A stretch of 64,000 nucleotides of DNA from Yersinia massiliensis (GCF_003048255.1 NZ_CP028487.1:1364001-1428000); one strand, 5' to 3'. Shown: positions 29,790-39,547, counted from the first letter of the stretch. A program made the numbers and translations. The notes: generated by a model not told the origin, from the sequence alone.

Positions 29790-31816
29790 TGATCGGTATC
29801 TTCTCGGCAGGCATCTATCGTATCGAACATCTCGCCAGTTTTCTGGCTGAACCCTGCTGCAAGCTTTCATCGCTGCGCACTATCCCCCCAGAGGTCACTT
29901 CAGTGGCCGTGTGGGGGAATCGTCCAACCGGTTATAAGGCTGTTGCATTGGCGAACGCATCCCATCGGCCTGTTGTTCGCCTCGAAGATGGTTTTATCCG
30001 CTCGCTAGGATTGGGTGTGACGGGGTGCCCGCCGCTGTCGATGGTGGTGGATACGCAGGGAATTTATTACGACGCTCGCAAGACCAGTTCATTGGAAACC
30101 TTGATTCGCGATCGAGTCGGTAATCAACCGTTTTATGTTGATGCACAGCGTGCCATGCAACTGATTGTGGCGTCCGACCTTTCTAAATATAACCTTGCGC
30201 CCGCCTATCGTGGGCAGCCTCCGAACGGTGAGGCCGTACTGGTGGTGGATCAGACGTTCGGGGATATGGCGGTTAAATACGGTAATGCCGATGCGACTGA
30301 TTTTGAGACCATGCTAAAGGCCGCACTGGATGAAAATCCGCAGTCTGAAATTTGGCTGAAAATACATCCCGACGTTTTACAGGGCAAAAAATCAGGTTAC
30401 TTCGCGGCTATCCCCATAAATCCTCGCATCAAATTGCTCGCAGAAAATGTCAGCCCACAATCGTTATTGCGCCATGTTAGCGGTGTCTACGTTGTCACAT
30501 CACAATATGGTTTTGAAGCTCTACTGGCGGGTAAACCAGTCAAGGTATTTGGTCAACCATGGTATGCCGGTTGGGGGCTGACTGATGATCGCCATGCTCA
30601 GGCTAGCCGATTATCGGCGCGAAGAGGTCGGGCAAGTTTGCCGGATCTTTTCAGCGCAGCCTATTTCCGCTACAGCCGTTATATCAACCCTAGCAGTGGG
30701 CAACCTAGCACCTTGTTTGAGGTGATTAACCACCTACTAATGCAAAAAAATCACCAAGAACAGCGCCAAGGTCAGTTATGGGCTCCAGGGTTAACGCTTT
30801 GGAAACGCAGTATTTTTCTCCCATTTTTGAAAACCACATTTAACAGCGTCTCGTTTAGTGAACGTAAGACGGCGAATACGGCTTGTGTAGTGTGGGGGAA
30901 TAAAGGTGAGCAGCGTTGGCAACAAAAAGCGTTGGCACAAAAACTGCCGGTGTGGCGCATGGAGGATGGTTTTTTGCGTTCATCGGGGCTGGGGTCTGAT
31001 TTGCATCCCCCCTTGTCGTTAGTACTCGATAAAACAGGTATTTATTACGATGCCACTCGCCCCAGTGACCTTGAGACGTTACTTAATCACAGCCATTTAA
31101 CGGCCAGTCAAATCGAACGGGCAACCACATTACGTCACCGGTTGGTGAGCACCAAAGTCAGTAAATACAACATTGGTGCCGCTTTTAGCCTACCGCAAGA
31201 AGCACAGGGTAAACGCATTCTGCTGGTACCGGGGCAAGTAGAAGACGACGCTTCGATACTGAGCGGCACTGTCAGTATTCGTACCAACAGTGAACTGCTC
31301 AGAACAGTACGGCAACGTTATCCCAATGCTTTCATCATTTATAAGCCACACCCAGATGTGCTGGTGGGGAATCGACAAGGGCATATTCCTGCTGCGGATG
31401 TTGCACAGTGGGCCGATTTTCAGGCATTAGACGCCGATATTATTCAGTGCATTCAGGCGGCAGACGAATTGCATACATTGACGTCGCTATCAGGATTTGA
31501 AGCACTGTTACACGGTAAAAAAGTGTTTTGTTATGGCATCCCATTTTATGCGGGCTGGGGGCTGACACAGGATGAGCATCGTTCGCCTCGCCGCAACCGA
31601 ACATTAATGTTGGATGACTTGGTTTATCAGGCATTGATCGCATACCCGACTTATATCGACCCATCGCGACGCAAGGCGATTACTGCTGAACGCGCGTTAG
31701 ACATATTAGCCAATCAGCCACGGGCCAATATGCAATTTAGCCAAAAAAGAGCGGGTAGGATTATCCGCCATTATAGAAAGTTGATTATGCTCGCCAAAGT
31801 CACAATGAGTTTGTAA
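29789..31816 (+). CDS. kpsC: Capsule Kdo-linker glycosyltransferase KpsC
   Basis: KpsC is a dual-module beta-Kdo transferase that, with KpsS, builds the poly-Kdo linker on phosphatidylglycerol which anchors group 2 capsules. The 675 residues equal the E. coli length. The internal duplication is plain: [11 protein letters not shown] / [24 protein letters not shown] / [23 protein letters not shown] / [21 protein letters not shown] / [11 protein letters not shown] and [13 protein letters not shown] / [13 protein letters not shown]. The two modules cover about residues 1-330 and 340-660. It overlaps kpsD by one base and is followed by kpsS after 33 bases. Confidence 0.95.
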   Translation: MIGIFSAGIYRIEHLASFLAEPCCKLSSLRTIPPEVTSVAVWGNRPTGYKAVALANASHRPVVRLEDGFIRSLGLGVTGCPPLSMVVDTQGIYYDARKTSSLETLIRDRVGNQPFYVDAQRAMQLIVASDLSKYNLAPAYRGQPPNGEAVLVVDQTFGDMAVKYGNADATDFETMLKAALDENPQSEIWLKIHPDVLQGKKSGYFAAIPINPRIKLLAENVSPQSLLRHVSGVYVVTSQYGFEALLAGKPVKVFGQPWYAGWGLTDDRHAQASRLSARRGRASLPDLFSAAYFRYSRYINPSSGQPSTLFEVINHLLMQKNHQEQRQGQLWAPGLTLWKRSIFLPFLKTTFNSVSFSERKTANTACVVWGNKGEQRWQQKALAQKLPVWRMEDGFLRSSGLGSDLHPPLSLVLDKTGIYYDATRPSDLETLLNHSHLTASQIERATTLRHRLVSTKVSKYNIGAAFSLPQEAQGKRILLVPGQVEDDASILSGTVSIRTNSELLRTVRQRYPNAFIIYKPHPDVLVGNRQGHIPAADVAQWADFQALDADIIQCIQAADELHTLTSLSGFEALLHGKKVFCYGIPFYAGWGLTQDEHRSPRRNRTLMLDDLVYQALIAYPTYIDPSRRKAITAERALDILANQPRANMQFSQKRAGRIIRHYRKLIMLAKVTMSL

Positions 31817-31849
31817 ATCAGTCTATTAAACTATGACGGTGATCTGTTT

Positions 31850-33097
31850 ATGCTTACAAGTAGTCACGCACTAACAAAACTTCTCTCTGGGAAGAAATAC
31901 CTGCTGTTACAAGGCCCGATGGGTCCTTTTTTCAGTGATACCGCACAATGGCTCGAGTCAAGGGGCTGTGAAGCGGTGAATGTGGTATTCAACGGCGGCG
32001 ACAAATTTTACTGCCGTAAGCGTGACTATTTGCTTTACAAGCAAACACCGAAAGAATTCCCGGTCTGGCTGAAAAAGACCTGGCAAACGTATCAATTCGA
32101 CACTATTTTGTGTTTCGGCGATTGTCGCCCATTGCATCAAGCAGCGAAGATGTGGGCGCAAGCCAAAGGGGTGCGTATTTTGGCGTTCGAAGAAGGGTAT
32201 TTACGGCCACACTTCATCACTCTCGAAGAGGGCGGGGTGAATGCATTCTCCTCGTTGCCGCGTAATCCTGATTTCTACCGCAAATTACCGGACGTGAAAC
32301 CGCCGGTCGCCAAAAAACTCGCATCATGCTTTAGTTTACGTGTACGTCATGCAATGGGTTATTACCTCGCTGGTTGGTATTATCGCCACGAGTTCCCGCA
32401 GTATCGTCACCATAAATCCTTCTCGCCACTGTATGAAGCACGCTGCTGGATACGTGCCGCCGTTCGTAAACAAGGGTATCGATTCCTAGAACGAAATGTA
32501 TTGAGTCAACTAAAAGGTGAGTTGGATCAGCGCTACCATTTGGCTATTTTGCAGGTTTACAACGATAGCCAGATTCGTAATCACAGCCCTTATCAAGATG
32601 TGCGTGATTACATTAATGATGTCATGTATTCATTTTCGAAAAAGGCAAGCGGCGACCAATGGCTCGTCATCAAACATCACCCCATGGATCGAGGTCACCG
32701 TCTTTACGGGCCGCTAATTCGTCAATTGGGTAAGCAATACAACATTCAAGATCGCGTAAAATATGTTCATGACCTGCCGATGCCTGAATTACTGACTCAT
32801 GCAAAAGCCGTGATCACCATTAACAGTACGGCCGGTCTATCCGCGCTTATTCACAACAAGCCGCTAATAGTGATGGGCAAAGCCATGTACGACATGAAAG
32901 GGTTGACGTTCCAAGGGCATCTTAATCAATTCTGGCAGTCTGATTTTAAGCCGGACATGAAACTATTTAAAAAATTCCGGCTATACATATTGAGGAACAC
33001 GCAGATTAATGCGGTTTATTATGGCGATAATCAAGTTGAGCCGATACCGACAGCCAAAAAGGTCTATATGACTGAGTATGTGAAGGATCCGGCTTAA
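31850..33097 (+). CDS. kpsS: Capsule Kdo-linker glycosyltransferase KpsS
   Basis: KpsS adds the first Kdo to phosphatidylglycerol to start the capsule linker, and KpsC extends it. The 415 residues are slightly longer than the 389 of E. coli KpsS. Family stretches are LLQGPMGPFFSDTAQWL, FNGGDKFYCRKRDYL, FGDCRPLHQAAK, AFEEGYLRPHFITLEEGGVN, NDSQIRNHSPYQDVRDYI, VIKHHPMDRG and INSTAGLSALIHNKPLIVMG. It ends the rightward kps arm. A bidirectional hairpin separates it from the convergent serotype genes. Confidence 0.95.
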   Translation: MLTSSHALTKLLSGKKYLLLQGPMGPFFSDTAQWLESRGCEAVNVVFNGGDKFYCRKRDYLLYKQTPKEFPVWLKKTWQTYQFDTILCFGDCRPLHQAAKMWAQAKGVRILAFEEGYLRPHFITLEEGGVNAFSSLPRNPDFYRKLPDVKPPVAKKLASCFSLRVRHAMGYYLAGWYYRHEFPQYRHHKSFSPLYEARCWIRAAVRKQGYRFLERNVLSQLKGELDQRYHLAILQVYNDSQIRNHSPYQDVRDYINDVMYSFSKKASGDQWLVIKHHPMDRGHRLYGPLIRQLGKQYNIQDRVKYVHDLPMPELLTHAKAVITINSTAGLSALIHNKPLIVMGKAMYDMKGLTFQGHLNQFWQSDFKPDMKLFKKFRLYILRNTQINAVYYGDNQVEPIPTAKKVYMTEYVKDPA

Positions 33098-33227
33098 TCG
33101 GGGGAGGGGTTATTGACAATAATATAGATAACATGGCTAGAGAAATTTCTATCTGCTCGTGATTGATACTATTCGATTCATCTTATTCTGAATTTACCTA
33201 TCAGGGCCAAAAATATGAAATTATTTT

Positions 33228-33252
33228 AATAGGCACCTTGATAGTGCCTATT
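33228..33252. terminator. Bidirectional hairpin between the convergent kps arms
   Basis: AATAGGCAC (33228-33236) and GTGCCTATT (33244-33252) form a perfect 9-bp stem with a 7-base loop, between kpsS and the last gene of the opposite arm. T-rich sequence flanks both sides but the T-runs are short. Confidence 0.6.
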
Positions 33253-33296
33253 TCTTACCGAAGATAAATATTGCTAAAGCTGTATTATTATGCACT

Positions 33297-35597
33297 TCAA
33301 CTTTCTATCAAAGAAAGAATTCGTCTGCAATTAGAATTATCTCTATATTTGAAAAATATTTTAGATTTTTTATCTGACATTGTATCAAGTGTACATTTAT
33401 TCTTGATCATGAGCTCAATATTTCTTGTCAATGATTCTATATCTCGTGAAACCATCCCAGGAACATCTTTTAAAGGGTTAATCAGAGGCCCACCACGTTG
33501 TGCGAAGAATTGAGCTTCATCAAACCAATAAAAGAGAACGGGTTTTCTTTGATAGAGCATATCAAACGATGCAGAAGAATAATCAGTGATCATAAAGTCA
33601 GATTCAATGATTAAAGATTGTACATCAACTTCATTCATACTGTGTATATTGCATGAATTCGAATCTCTAATATCATCTGTATATTGATGCAGTTTATGAT
33701 GCAAACAGGCTTCAATAGTGTATCCATACTTATGTAATAATTCACTTATATTCTTATCCGTTAATACCTGTACTAATCTCTTATAATATTGAGATTCTTT
33801 GAATTGCTCTACTGGAACATTATTTAAACTATCACGCCAGGTAAACATGATAAGTATCTTCTTACTGGGGGACCGCATTTTTTTTGGTAGATGATCAAAT
33901 CGAGATAGTCCTGTTACGGCCACTTCATCTTTAAAAAAGCCAAAGTTTTTACAAACTAAATTACGTTCATGTTCAGAACTGACTATGAATTTATTAGGTA
34001 ATTCCTTTCGTTTGTCCATAGAGTTACGATCATAATATCCCGCAGCTCTATTTAGAGCAAAAATACCATGCTGCAGAAAATAGAGTGGCTTATGTTCATG
34101 GTGGTGAGCTATTTCTTTCCATCTGAAGAACACATCCCTCATACAATCACTGAAAATATATCTCTGAGAAGCATGGAATATTATAAAATGTTTTAAGCTT
34201 CCATAAGAAACAACATTCTTGTAATTAGATAAATTTGAACGGGTCATCGATTCTTTCTTTATTACGTAGTAATATTCAGCATCGCTAACTTTTTTGGAAT
34301 GACAAGATATGCTATTGGCGTAACGAAAAAGATGATAGCTAGAATCGTTAGCGGTATTTCCTAGTCTCTCGCCAATTAAGCTTATATTTCTATGTCGATA
34401 AAAGTATTTTGCAATTAAAGCTGCTGAGTAATATTGAAATCCCCACCTTGATTTCTTAATTTTCCTCTTGTATTTTTTTACTTTAACTAAAGCTTGAGTG
34501 AGTATATTTCTCTTTTGTTTCAAAAAATCAAAATCATCTTTAATTAATTCGCTATGTTTTATATCTTCACGCTTAAAAAATTTTCGCCTAAATTTTCCAT
34601 TTAAAACACGATGAGTTTCTGAGTAAAAGCCATTAAATAGAAGTAGTAAAGGAAGTCTTCTTTTGGGCGTGAAAACTTCTAATGCTTCTACACCAATATC
34701 ATTTTTCAAAAATTGATGTAATGTTTTGTATGTTGACTTGCAACTATTAAAATCATTATCTTTTGAGAATTTATCTAGTCGATAGAGTATTCCTCTTAAG
34801 ATAAATAACTTAGCTAGCCATGTTTGTCTTGGTGGAAGATTAAATTGAAGGGTTAAGTTATAAACAGCGATTAAATCAAGGAATACTTTTTCATTTACAA
34901 TCTGAGTACATGAAGGATTATCCTCATCGTCCCTACCTCTATACAGGTAGGTAACTGCTGGCGTGCTCGATATATGATTAGCTTTATACATTGCATTCAT
35001 CACAAAGATCCAGTCTTCAGCAAGTTTTATACCTACTGGAAATTTTATTCCATTACGAATTATTAAGTCTCGACTATATAATTTACCCCATGGAGGGGGG
35101 GTGTTGACTAATATGGATCTATGGAAGAATTTTACTTTTCGTAAAGATGCGCATGCCACTTCTGCATGTTCTGCTATATACCAAGAACGACGGATGTTGA
35201 ATGCTTTACTATGCGATACGATGACTTCAGATTGTGTCTCATCAGCGACATCTAATAATGAGGAAATAGCATCCTCTGGCAATAGATCATCTGAGTCTAA
35301 AAAGATAATATACTTACCTTTAGCTATGGTAATAGCATTATTTCTTGCTATTGATTGCCCTGAGTTCACTTGCTCTAGGAGAATAATATTGTTATGTTTT
35401 TCAATGTATTCGCTTATTATGGATTTTGAATTATCTGGTGAACCATCATCAATACATATTATTTCAATATAATTATTTTTGTATTTTTTACTGATGGATT
35501 GTTTCAGTACAGAGTCTAAGCATTCTCTGATGTATTTCTCTGTTTTATAAACTGGAATTATTACAGTAACTATCGCTTTCCTATAAGCTAATTTCAT
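33297..35597 (-). CDS. Capsule polymerase: GT2 glycosyltransferase fused to a CDP-glycerol glycerophosphotransferase-like domain
   Basis: This 766-residue cytosolic or membrane-peripheral protein has two catalytic domains. Residues about 10-260 are a GT-A family 2 glycosyltransferase (VTVIIPVYKTEKYIRECLDS, ICIDDGSPDNSKS, GQSIARNNAITIAKGKYIIFLDSDD, with the DSD metal site). Residues about 470-760 match the CDP-glycerol:poly(glycerophosphate) phosphotransferase family (YFLQHGIFALNRA, KFIVSSEHERNLV, ESDFMITDYSSASFDMLYQ, KPVLFYWFDEAQFF). Such fusions build teichoic-acid-like capsules by alternating a sugar with a polyol phosphate. It is last in the leftward kpsM-T arm, and is strongly AT-rich, a sign of transfer. 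The codon run for NTPPPWGK includes a seven-C tract. Confidence 0.85.
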   Translation of the reverse strand: MKLAYRKAIVTVIIPVYKTEKYIRECLDSVLKQSISKKYKNNYIEIICIDDGSPDNSKSIISEYIEKHNNIILLEQVNSGQSIARNNAITIAKGKYIIFLDSDDLLPEDAISSLLDVADETQSEVIVSHSKAFNIRRSWYIAEHAEVACASLRKVKFFHRSILVNTPPPWGKLYSRDLIIRNGIKFPVGIKLAEDWIFVMNAMYKANHISSTPAVTYLYRGRDDEDNPSCTQIVNEKVFLDLIAVYNLTLQFNLPPRQTWLAKLFILRGILYRLDKFSKDNDFNSCKSTYKTLHQFLKNDIGVEALEVFTPKRRLPLLLLFNGFYSETHRVLNGKFRRKFFKREDIKHSELIKDDFDFLKQKRNILTQALVKVKKYKRKIKKSRWGFQYYSAALIAKYFYRHRNISLIGERLGNTANDSSYHLFRYANSISCHSKKVSDAEYYYVIKKESMTRSNLSNYKNVVSYGSLKHFIIFHASQRYIFSDCMRDVFFRWKEIAHHHEHKPLYFLQHGIFALNRAAGYYDRNSMDKRKELPNKFIVSSEHERNLVCKNFGFFKDEVAVTGLSRFDHLPKKMRSPSKKILIMFTWRDSLNNVPVEQFKESQYYKRLVQVLTDKNISELLHKYGYTIEACLHHKLHQYTDDIRDSNSCNIHSMNEVDVQSLIIESDFMITDYSSASFDMLYQRKPVLFYWFDEAQFFAQRGGPLINPLKDVPGMVSRDIESLTRNIELMIKNKCTLDTMSDKKSKIFFKYRDNSNCRRILSLIES

Positions 35598-35615
35598 GTT
35601 TTTTCCTAGGCATAA

Positions 35616-36494
35616 TTAACTGCTAAAAGGTATAATGCAATTGAAGTGTTTTTTGGTCTTGGTTATAACGGCGATGCCAATTAGAATTATTTTTTCACCG
35701 TTATCATCTGAGATAATGTTCAAGCCTTCAGGCTCATATTTGTAGATGTCTTTATATTTTTTTATTTTACTTTCCAATGGTATTCTTTTAATTAAAATCC
35801 CATTTTCCATATTCCAAATATATAAAAAAGAATATGGGGGAGATAAACCTGTCAATACATACACTTTATTATTGTTTAATGCTATTCCCTGCAAGACTTC
35901 ATCTTTCGGGAAAATTATTTTCGACTTTTTAAAGCTTAATATTTTTTCTTTTTTTGAATCAAATTTACCAGTAAAAATTTTCTTATTTCCACTTTCTTTT
36001 TCTGTAGCCCAAACAATGAATTTTTCTGTGTTTTGCCTATCGACTGCTAATACTTGATTTCCAATTATTTCAATTGGATACTGCAACCTACCGATTAAAT
36101 TTTTGTTTTTAATTTTTATAATTGATGGGTTAGTCCACTTATCTGTAGTGAATATAGTATCACTTTCTACATAGATACCATCTAAGTGGCCAATGCTAAA
36201 TTTTTTATAATACTCTTGTTTTTCAATTATGTTTTTTTTGTTATCGTATTTCTCTATTAACTGATGGTCTCTTTTATTATTGTCATATGTTAGCCATGTT
36301 ATTTTCCGATGAAAGTCTACATAAAATGACTGCATTATTCTGTTTTCTGGTGATGGATAACACTTTACACTTTTTTTAGTGTTGATTTCATTATCAAAAT
36401 GATTGTTTTCTTTAACTAGTATTTCACTCTTAACACTAAATATACCAATTGAACTTATAATGACTAACAATAAAATTGTGCTGTATTTTATCAT
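35616..36494 (-). CDS. Unknown exported protein in the capsule locus, possibly beta-propeller (TagC-like)
   Basis: I do not recognise this 292-residue protein with certainty. Residues 4-22 (YSTILLLVIISSIGIFSVK) form a signal peptide or membrane anchor. The rest alternates short strands in repeated blocks such as FSIGHLDGIYVESDTIFTTD, EVLQGIALNNNKVYVLTG and YEPEGLNIISDDNGEKIILIGI. This resembles a small beta-propeller and vaguely recalls the TagC/helveticin-like proteins of teichoic acid loci. It lies 18 bases before the glycosyltransferase fusion and 10 bases after the Stealth gene, so it is in the operon. Periplasmic or surface handling of the capsule is an inference. It is very AT-rich. Confidence 0.6.
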   Translation of the reverse strand: MIKYSTILLLVIISSIGIFSVKSEILVKENNHFDNEINTKKSVKCYPSPENRIMQSFYVDFHRKITWLTYDNNKRDHQLIEKYDNKKNIIEKQEYYKKFSIGHLDGIYVESDTIFTTDKWTNPSIIKIKNKNLIGRLQYPIEIIGNQVLAVDRQNTEKFIVWATEKESGNKKIFTGKFDSKKEKILSFKKSKIIFPKDEVLQGIALNNNKVYVLTGLSPPYSFLYIWNMENGILIKRIPLESKIKKYKDIYKYEPEGLNIISDDNGEKIILIGIAVITKTKKHFNCIIPFSS

Positions 36495-36504
36495 CTCTAA
36501 TTTT

Positions 36505-37593
36505 TCATTTAAAATGATGGTTAAGTGCTGTATCTAATAATTGCTGATAGTCATCAAGCTGGGCTTTCTGTGTATGGAAATCATTAGCGCAAAATGAATG
36601 AGGTAAGCATCCCTCTTCTTTAGCAACCTTCAATGCTTCAAAGACACTTCTGGCTGCGGTAGATCTGATGTTGAAGTAATAGCAAACATCACGAGAAGGA
36701 ACTGCTACGCCTTGAATGTATGACATCCAAGGAACAAAGAAAGTCGCTAGATTCATATCATGATTTGTTCTGAATTTGTTTGGCAAAAATTTTCTTATCT
36801 CAGTTTCATAATGTTCATAACTCCTGTCAAAAACACTCTTTCTAAGTGGAATGTAAGAATGGATTAGTGGCGTATCTATGACGGTTTGGAAATCTTGTGC
36901 GAATATTTTTATAGCATTTATCGAAGCACTCAGTGTTGGTGTATTCGTTCCTTTAGCTTGCATGCTGGCCAAGCTTTTTTGAGAAAGGAATAATGAGGCA
37001 ATACCATTGCCTTTAAAAAAATGTCCGGCAGATAATGGTCTTGCAACAAAAACATCATCATTGAAATAAATAAAATGCTCTGCTAAATTCGGTATCTTAT
37101 GTATGTGCGCTTCTATGACATGAGAGTTAAATGTAGGTAAATATTGATTTTCAATAATCTCACTGTGGTCAATGATTTTGATGCGGTCGTTATTCTCTAA
37201 CCATGAAGGGCGTTGGTTATCGGTAACAATATATATATATCTGACCCAGGGTAGAAAAAGCTCAACACTTTTAACAGAATGGCGTAATTCATCATGATTG
37301 CTGAATCTTGCCTTATCTGTAGCATATTGCCCAAGGGTGTTTGAGTCAGCCATGTTCTTATGTTGCTGATAACGCTGTTGCCATTCTATATCTGAGTCAT
37401 CAACCCAAGTAAAAACAACATCTATTGGAAAATTGATGGTCATTAAATTTTCCAACAATAAATCATGCCGAATGAGAATGTTTTCTTCCAATTCGGGACA
37501 CTTTATTTCATTTCTAATAATAGGGTGTTTTTTATTAAAGTAATCCCGAAAAAATATCCCAGGGCTTTTAAGGAATTTTTTTAATTTTTTCAT
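36505..37593 (-). CDS. Stealth-family sugar-phosphate transferase
   Basis: This 362-residue protein belongs to the Stealth family, which transfers hexose-1-phosphate from a nucleotide sugar to build phosphodiester-linked capsules. All the conserved regions are seen: CR1 [22 protein letters not shown]2 [20 protein letters not shown] with [13 protein letters not shown]3 [21 protein letters not shown], and later CNFNIRS-like [14 protein letters not shown] as CR4. It lies 25 bases after kpsT on the same strand, then comes the unknown exported protein. Together with the CDP-glycerol-phosphotransferase-like fusion it points to a phosphopolymer. Low GC content compared with kpsT beside it suggests transfer. 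Confidence 0.85.
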   Translation of the reverse strand: MKKLKKFLKSPGIFFRDYFNKKHPIIRNEIKCPELEENILIRHDLLLENLMTINFPIDVVFTWVDDSDIEWQQRYQQHKNMADSNTLGQYATDKARFSNHDELRHSVKSVELFLPWVRYIYIVTDNQRPSWLENNDRIKIIDHSEIIENQYLPTFNSHVIEAHIHKIPNLAEHFIYFNDDVFVARPLSAGHFFKGNGIASLFLSQKSLASMQAKGTNTPTLSASINAIKIFAQDFQTVIDTPLIHSYIPLRKSVFDRSYEHYETEIRKFLPNKFRTNHDMNLATFFVPWMSYIQGVAVPSRDVCYYFNIRSTAARSVFEALKVAKEEGCLPHSFCANDFHTQKAQLDDYQQLLDTALNHHFK

Positions 37594-37618
37594 TTACAGT
37601 CTACAATTTCAAAAAAAA

Positions 37619-38284
37619 CTACATTCCTTCATCCACTTTATAAACTGCGATCGCCTCTTCTACAGATTCGAAATATTTCACCTGATTATTCCGACCAATA
37701 AATAGCGCCGCGTCGCAGAATTCTTTTAGTGAACCAAGGCTGTGAGAAACCATCAGAAAACTCGATTCTTGATGGCGGGATTTGAACAGATCCGCACATT
37801 TTTGCTTAAAGCGTGCATCGCCGACGGCGGTGACTTCGTCCACCAGATAATAATCAAATTTAAATGCCATACTCAGGCCAAAGCCAAGGCGGGATCTCAT
37901 GCCTGAAGAATAAGTTTTAATTGGCATATCGAAGTATTTTCCGAGCTCCGCAAAGTCTTCGACAAAAGCCACTTTCTCACGTAGCTCGCTGTTTGTTGCG
38001 TAGAGGCGAGCGACAAACTTAACGTTTTCGCGTCCTGTTAGGCTACCTTGGAATCCACCGGCTAATCCAACGGGCCATGAGATGGTTTTATCGGTAATGA
38101 CTTTACCGCTATCGGGCCGATCAATGCCGCCAATAACACGTAATAACGTTGATTTACCGGATCCATTGCGACCTATCAGTGCCACGCTTTTATCGGCGGG
38201 AAACTCAACCTGCAGATTCTTAAAAACATAATGTCGGCCGGTAGGTGTACGATAAGATTTAGTGAGATTCTCAATTCTGATCAC
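37619..38284 (-). CDS. kpsT: Capsule exporter ATPase KpsT
   Basis: KpsT is the ATPase of the KpsMT capsule exporter. The 221 residues contain Walker A IGRNGSGKSTL, the signature TYSSGMRSRLGFGLS and the Walker B YYLVDEVTAVGD, where the Asp is followed by Glu as in this subfamily. It is close to E. coli KpsT. The start overlaps the stop of kpsM by four bases (ATGA). It is followed after 25 bases by the Stealth gene, so the exporter and the serotype genes share a transcript. Confidence 0.95.
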   Translation of the reverse strand: MIRIENLTKSYRTPTGRHYVFKNLQVEFPADKSVALIGRNGSGKSTLLRVIGGIDRPDSGKVITDKTISWPVGLAGGFQGSLTGRENVKFVARLYATNSELREKVAFVEDFAELGKYFDMPIKTYSSGMRSRLGFGLSMAFKFDYYLVDEVTAVGDARFKQKCADLFKSRHQESSFLMVSHSLGSLKEFCDAALFIGRNNQVKYFESVEEAIAVYKVDEGM

Positions 38285-39057
38285 GAGGTTAGCATCGCCT
38301 CTTCACCGTTTCGGTATAGGACTAACCCGATAAATAGACTGACCAAAGCACATAAAGCGAGATAGTGGATATTAGCTCCTTCGCTGATATAACCCGGAAC
38401 CACAGCTTCACGGCACAATTCGACCACATGAACTAATGGATTCCATAGCAAGTACGGCCAGTACTCTTTTGGGATAGCATGCAGTGGGAACATGATGCAG
38501 GATATAAAATATAGTGGCTTTAACAGGATGGGCAGGAATTTCTCTGTTTCGGGGAACGTCTTACCTATTACCATAAAAGTCAAACCGACGCCGCAGGAGA
38601 AGATGACTAACAAGATCCAAACGAGGACTAATGAAATCAAATTGATGATTTCAAACTCTTCGCCAAGCAGGCCGACAATCGTCATGAGTAAGACATAAAC
38701 GATTGCATAGATAAGCGTCTCTAACAGGGCGCGGGAGATTATTGTATCGATGGGTCTAACGGGGCGATAGTTAAATAATCCTTGATTGGCTTCTATGGCA
38801 CCAATCGAGCGATTGCTGATATTAATGAAAACAAAATAGGGGACGATACCGTTAATCAAGAATACAGGGAAGGATATATCTGGCATAGAACGCTGCATAA
38901 TATAACCGAAAATACCCACTAGAATGAGCATATGTGCCATCGGTTCTAATGCCGCCCAAAGATAACCAAGGCGATACTTACCAAATCTAGTCTTTATTTC
39001 TCTAAGAAACAAAGCGTTAACGGCTGATTTTTGTACTTCAAAACCACTGCGGGCCAT
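38281..39057 (-). CDS. kpsM: Capsule exporter permease KpsM
   Basis: KpsM is the ABC-2 type permease that exports the finished capsule with KpsT. From the ATG at 39057 it is 258 residues, as in E. coli. It has about six membrane segments and stretches like ARSGFEVQKSAVNALFLREI, RLGYLWAALEP, NRSIGAIEANQGLFNYRPV and LYFISCIMFPLHAIP. A TTG at 39072 would add five residues; I prefer the ATG because it matches the family and has TTGGA upstream. It is the first gene of the leftward arm. An ops element lies 38 bases upstream. Confidence 0.94.
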   Translation of the reverse strand: MARSGFEVQKSAVNALFLREIKTRFGKYRLGYLWAALEPMAHMLILVGIFGYIMQRSMPDISFPVFLINGIVPYFVFINISNRSIGAIEANQGLFNYRPVRPIDTIISRALLETLIYAIVYVLLMTIVGLLGEEFEIINLISLVLVWILLVIFSCGVGLTFMVIGKTFPETEKFLPILLKPLYFISCIMFPLHAIPKEYWPYLLWNPLVHVVELCREAVVPGYISEGANIHYLALCALVSLFIGLVLYRNGEEAMLTS

Positions 39058-39094
39058 CTGTAAATTTTCCAAAAATATTAGTCTGTTCTTTTTC

Positions 39095-39106
39095 CACGCT
39101 ACCGCC
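39095..39106 (-). promoter_or_regulatory. ops (JUMPStart) element for RfaH, upstream of kpsM
   Basis: The reverse strand reads GGCGGTAGCGTG, preceded by CAGG. This is the core ops motif at which RfaH is recruited to paused RNA polymerase. It lies in the leader of kpsM, as it does before kpsM in E. coli group 2 capsule loci. It implies RfaH-dependent antitermination through kpsM-kpsT and the serotype genes. Confidence 0.85.
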
Positions 39107-39514
39107 CCTGATTGATGATGACCAGTAGCAGAAAAATCAAATTATCAATAAGATAGCGATGTGCAAAATACAATCTATGTTAAAGGATGGGTATTGAGCT
39201 TTATGCTATAAAATGAAAGATTAGTTTTAATGTATAGATGATTTTTAATTCCCTATATACGAACACTATCGCAGTGAATTAATCATGTAAAGGTTATTGG
39301 GCATCTCGAAATTAGCGCTCACATTTTTATTTTAGGAATTTACGAAAATTCTTAATTTTTATATTGATGTTAATGATTATTAATATATTGTTATTTGACT
39401 GATTTAATTGGCTTTATATTTCAATATTATTATCTGGATTTTTTATTCATAATACTTTTCTTATAAGGCTATTATAGTTATCTGAACTTGTTTTTTATTT
39501 TATTGTTTATATTG

Positions 39515-39547
39515 GGACAAATACGATAATTTATATCGTATTTGTCC
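39515..39547. repeat. Perfect 14-bp inverted repeat with 5-base loop
   Basis: GGACAAATACGATA (39515-39528) and TATCGTATTTGTCC (39534-39547) are exact reverse complements around ATTTA. It lies 73 bases past the macB stop. There is no T-run after the stem in the macB direction, so it may be an operator or a transcript-stabilising stem rather than a terminator. Confidence 0.7.
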
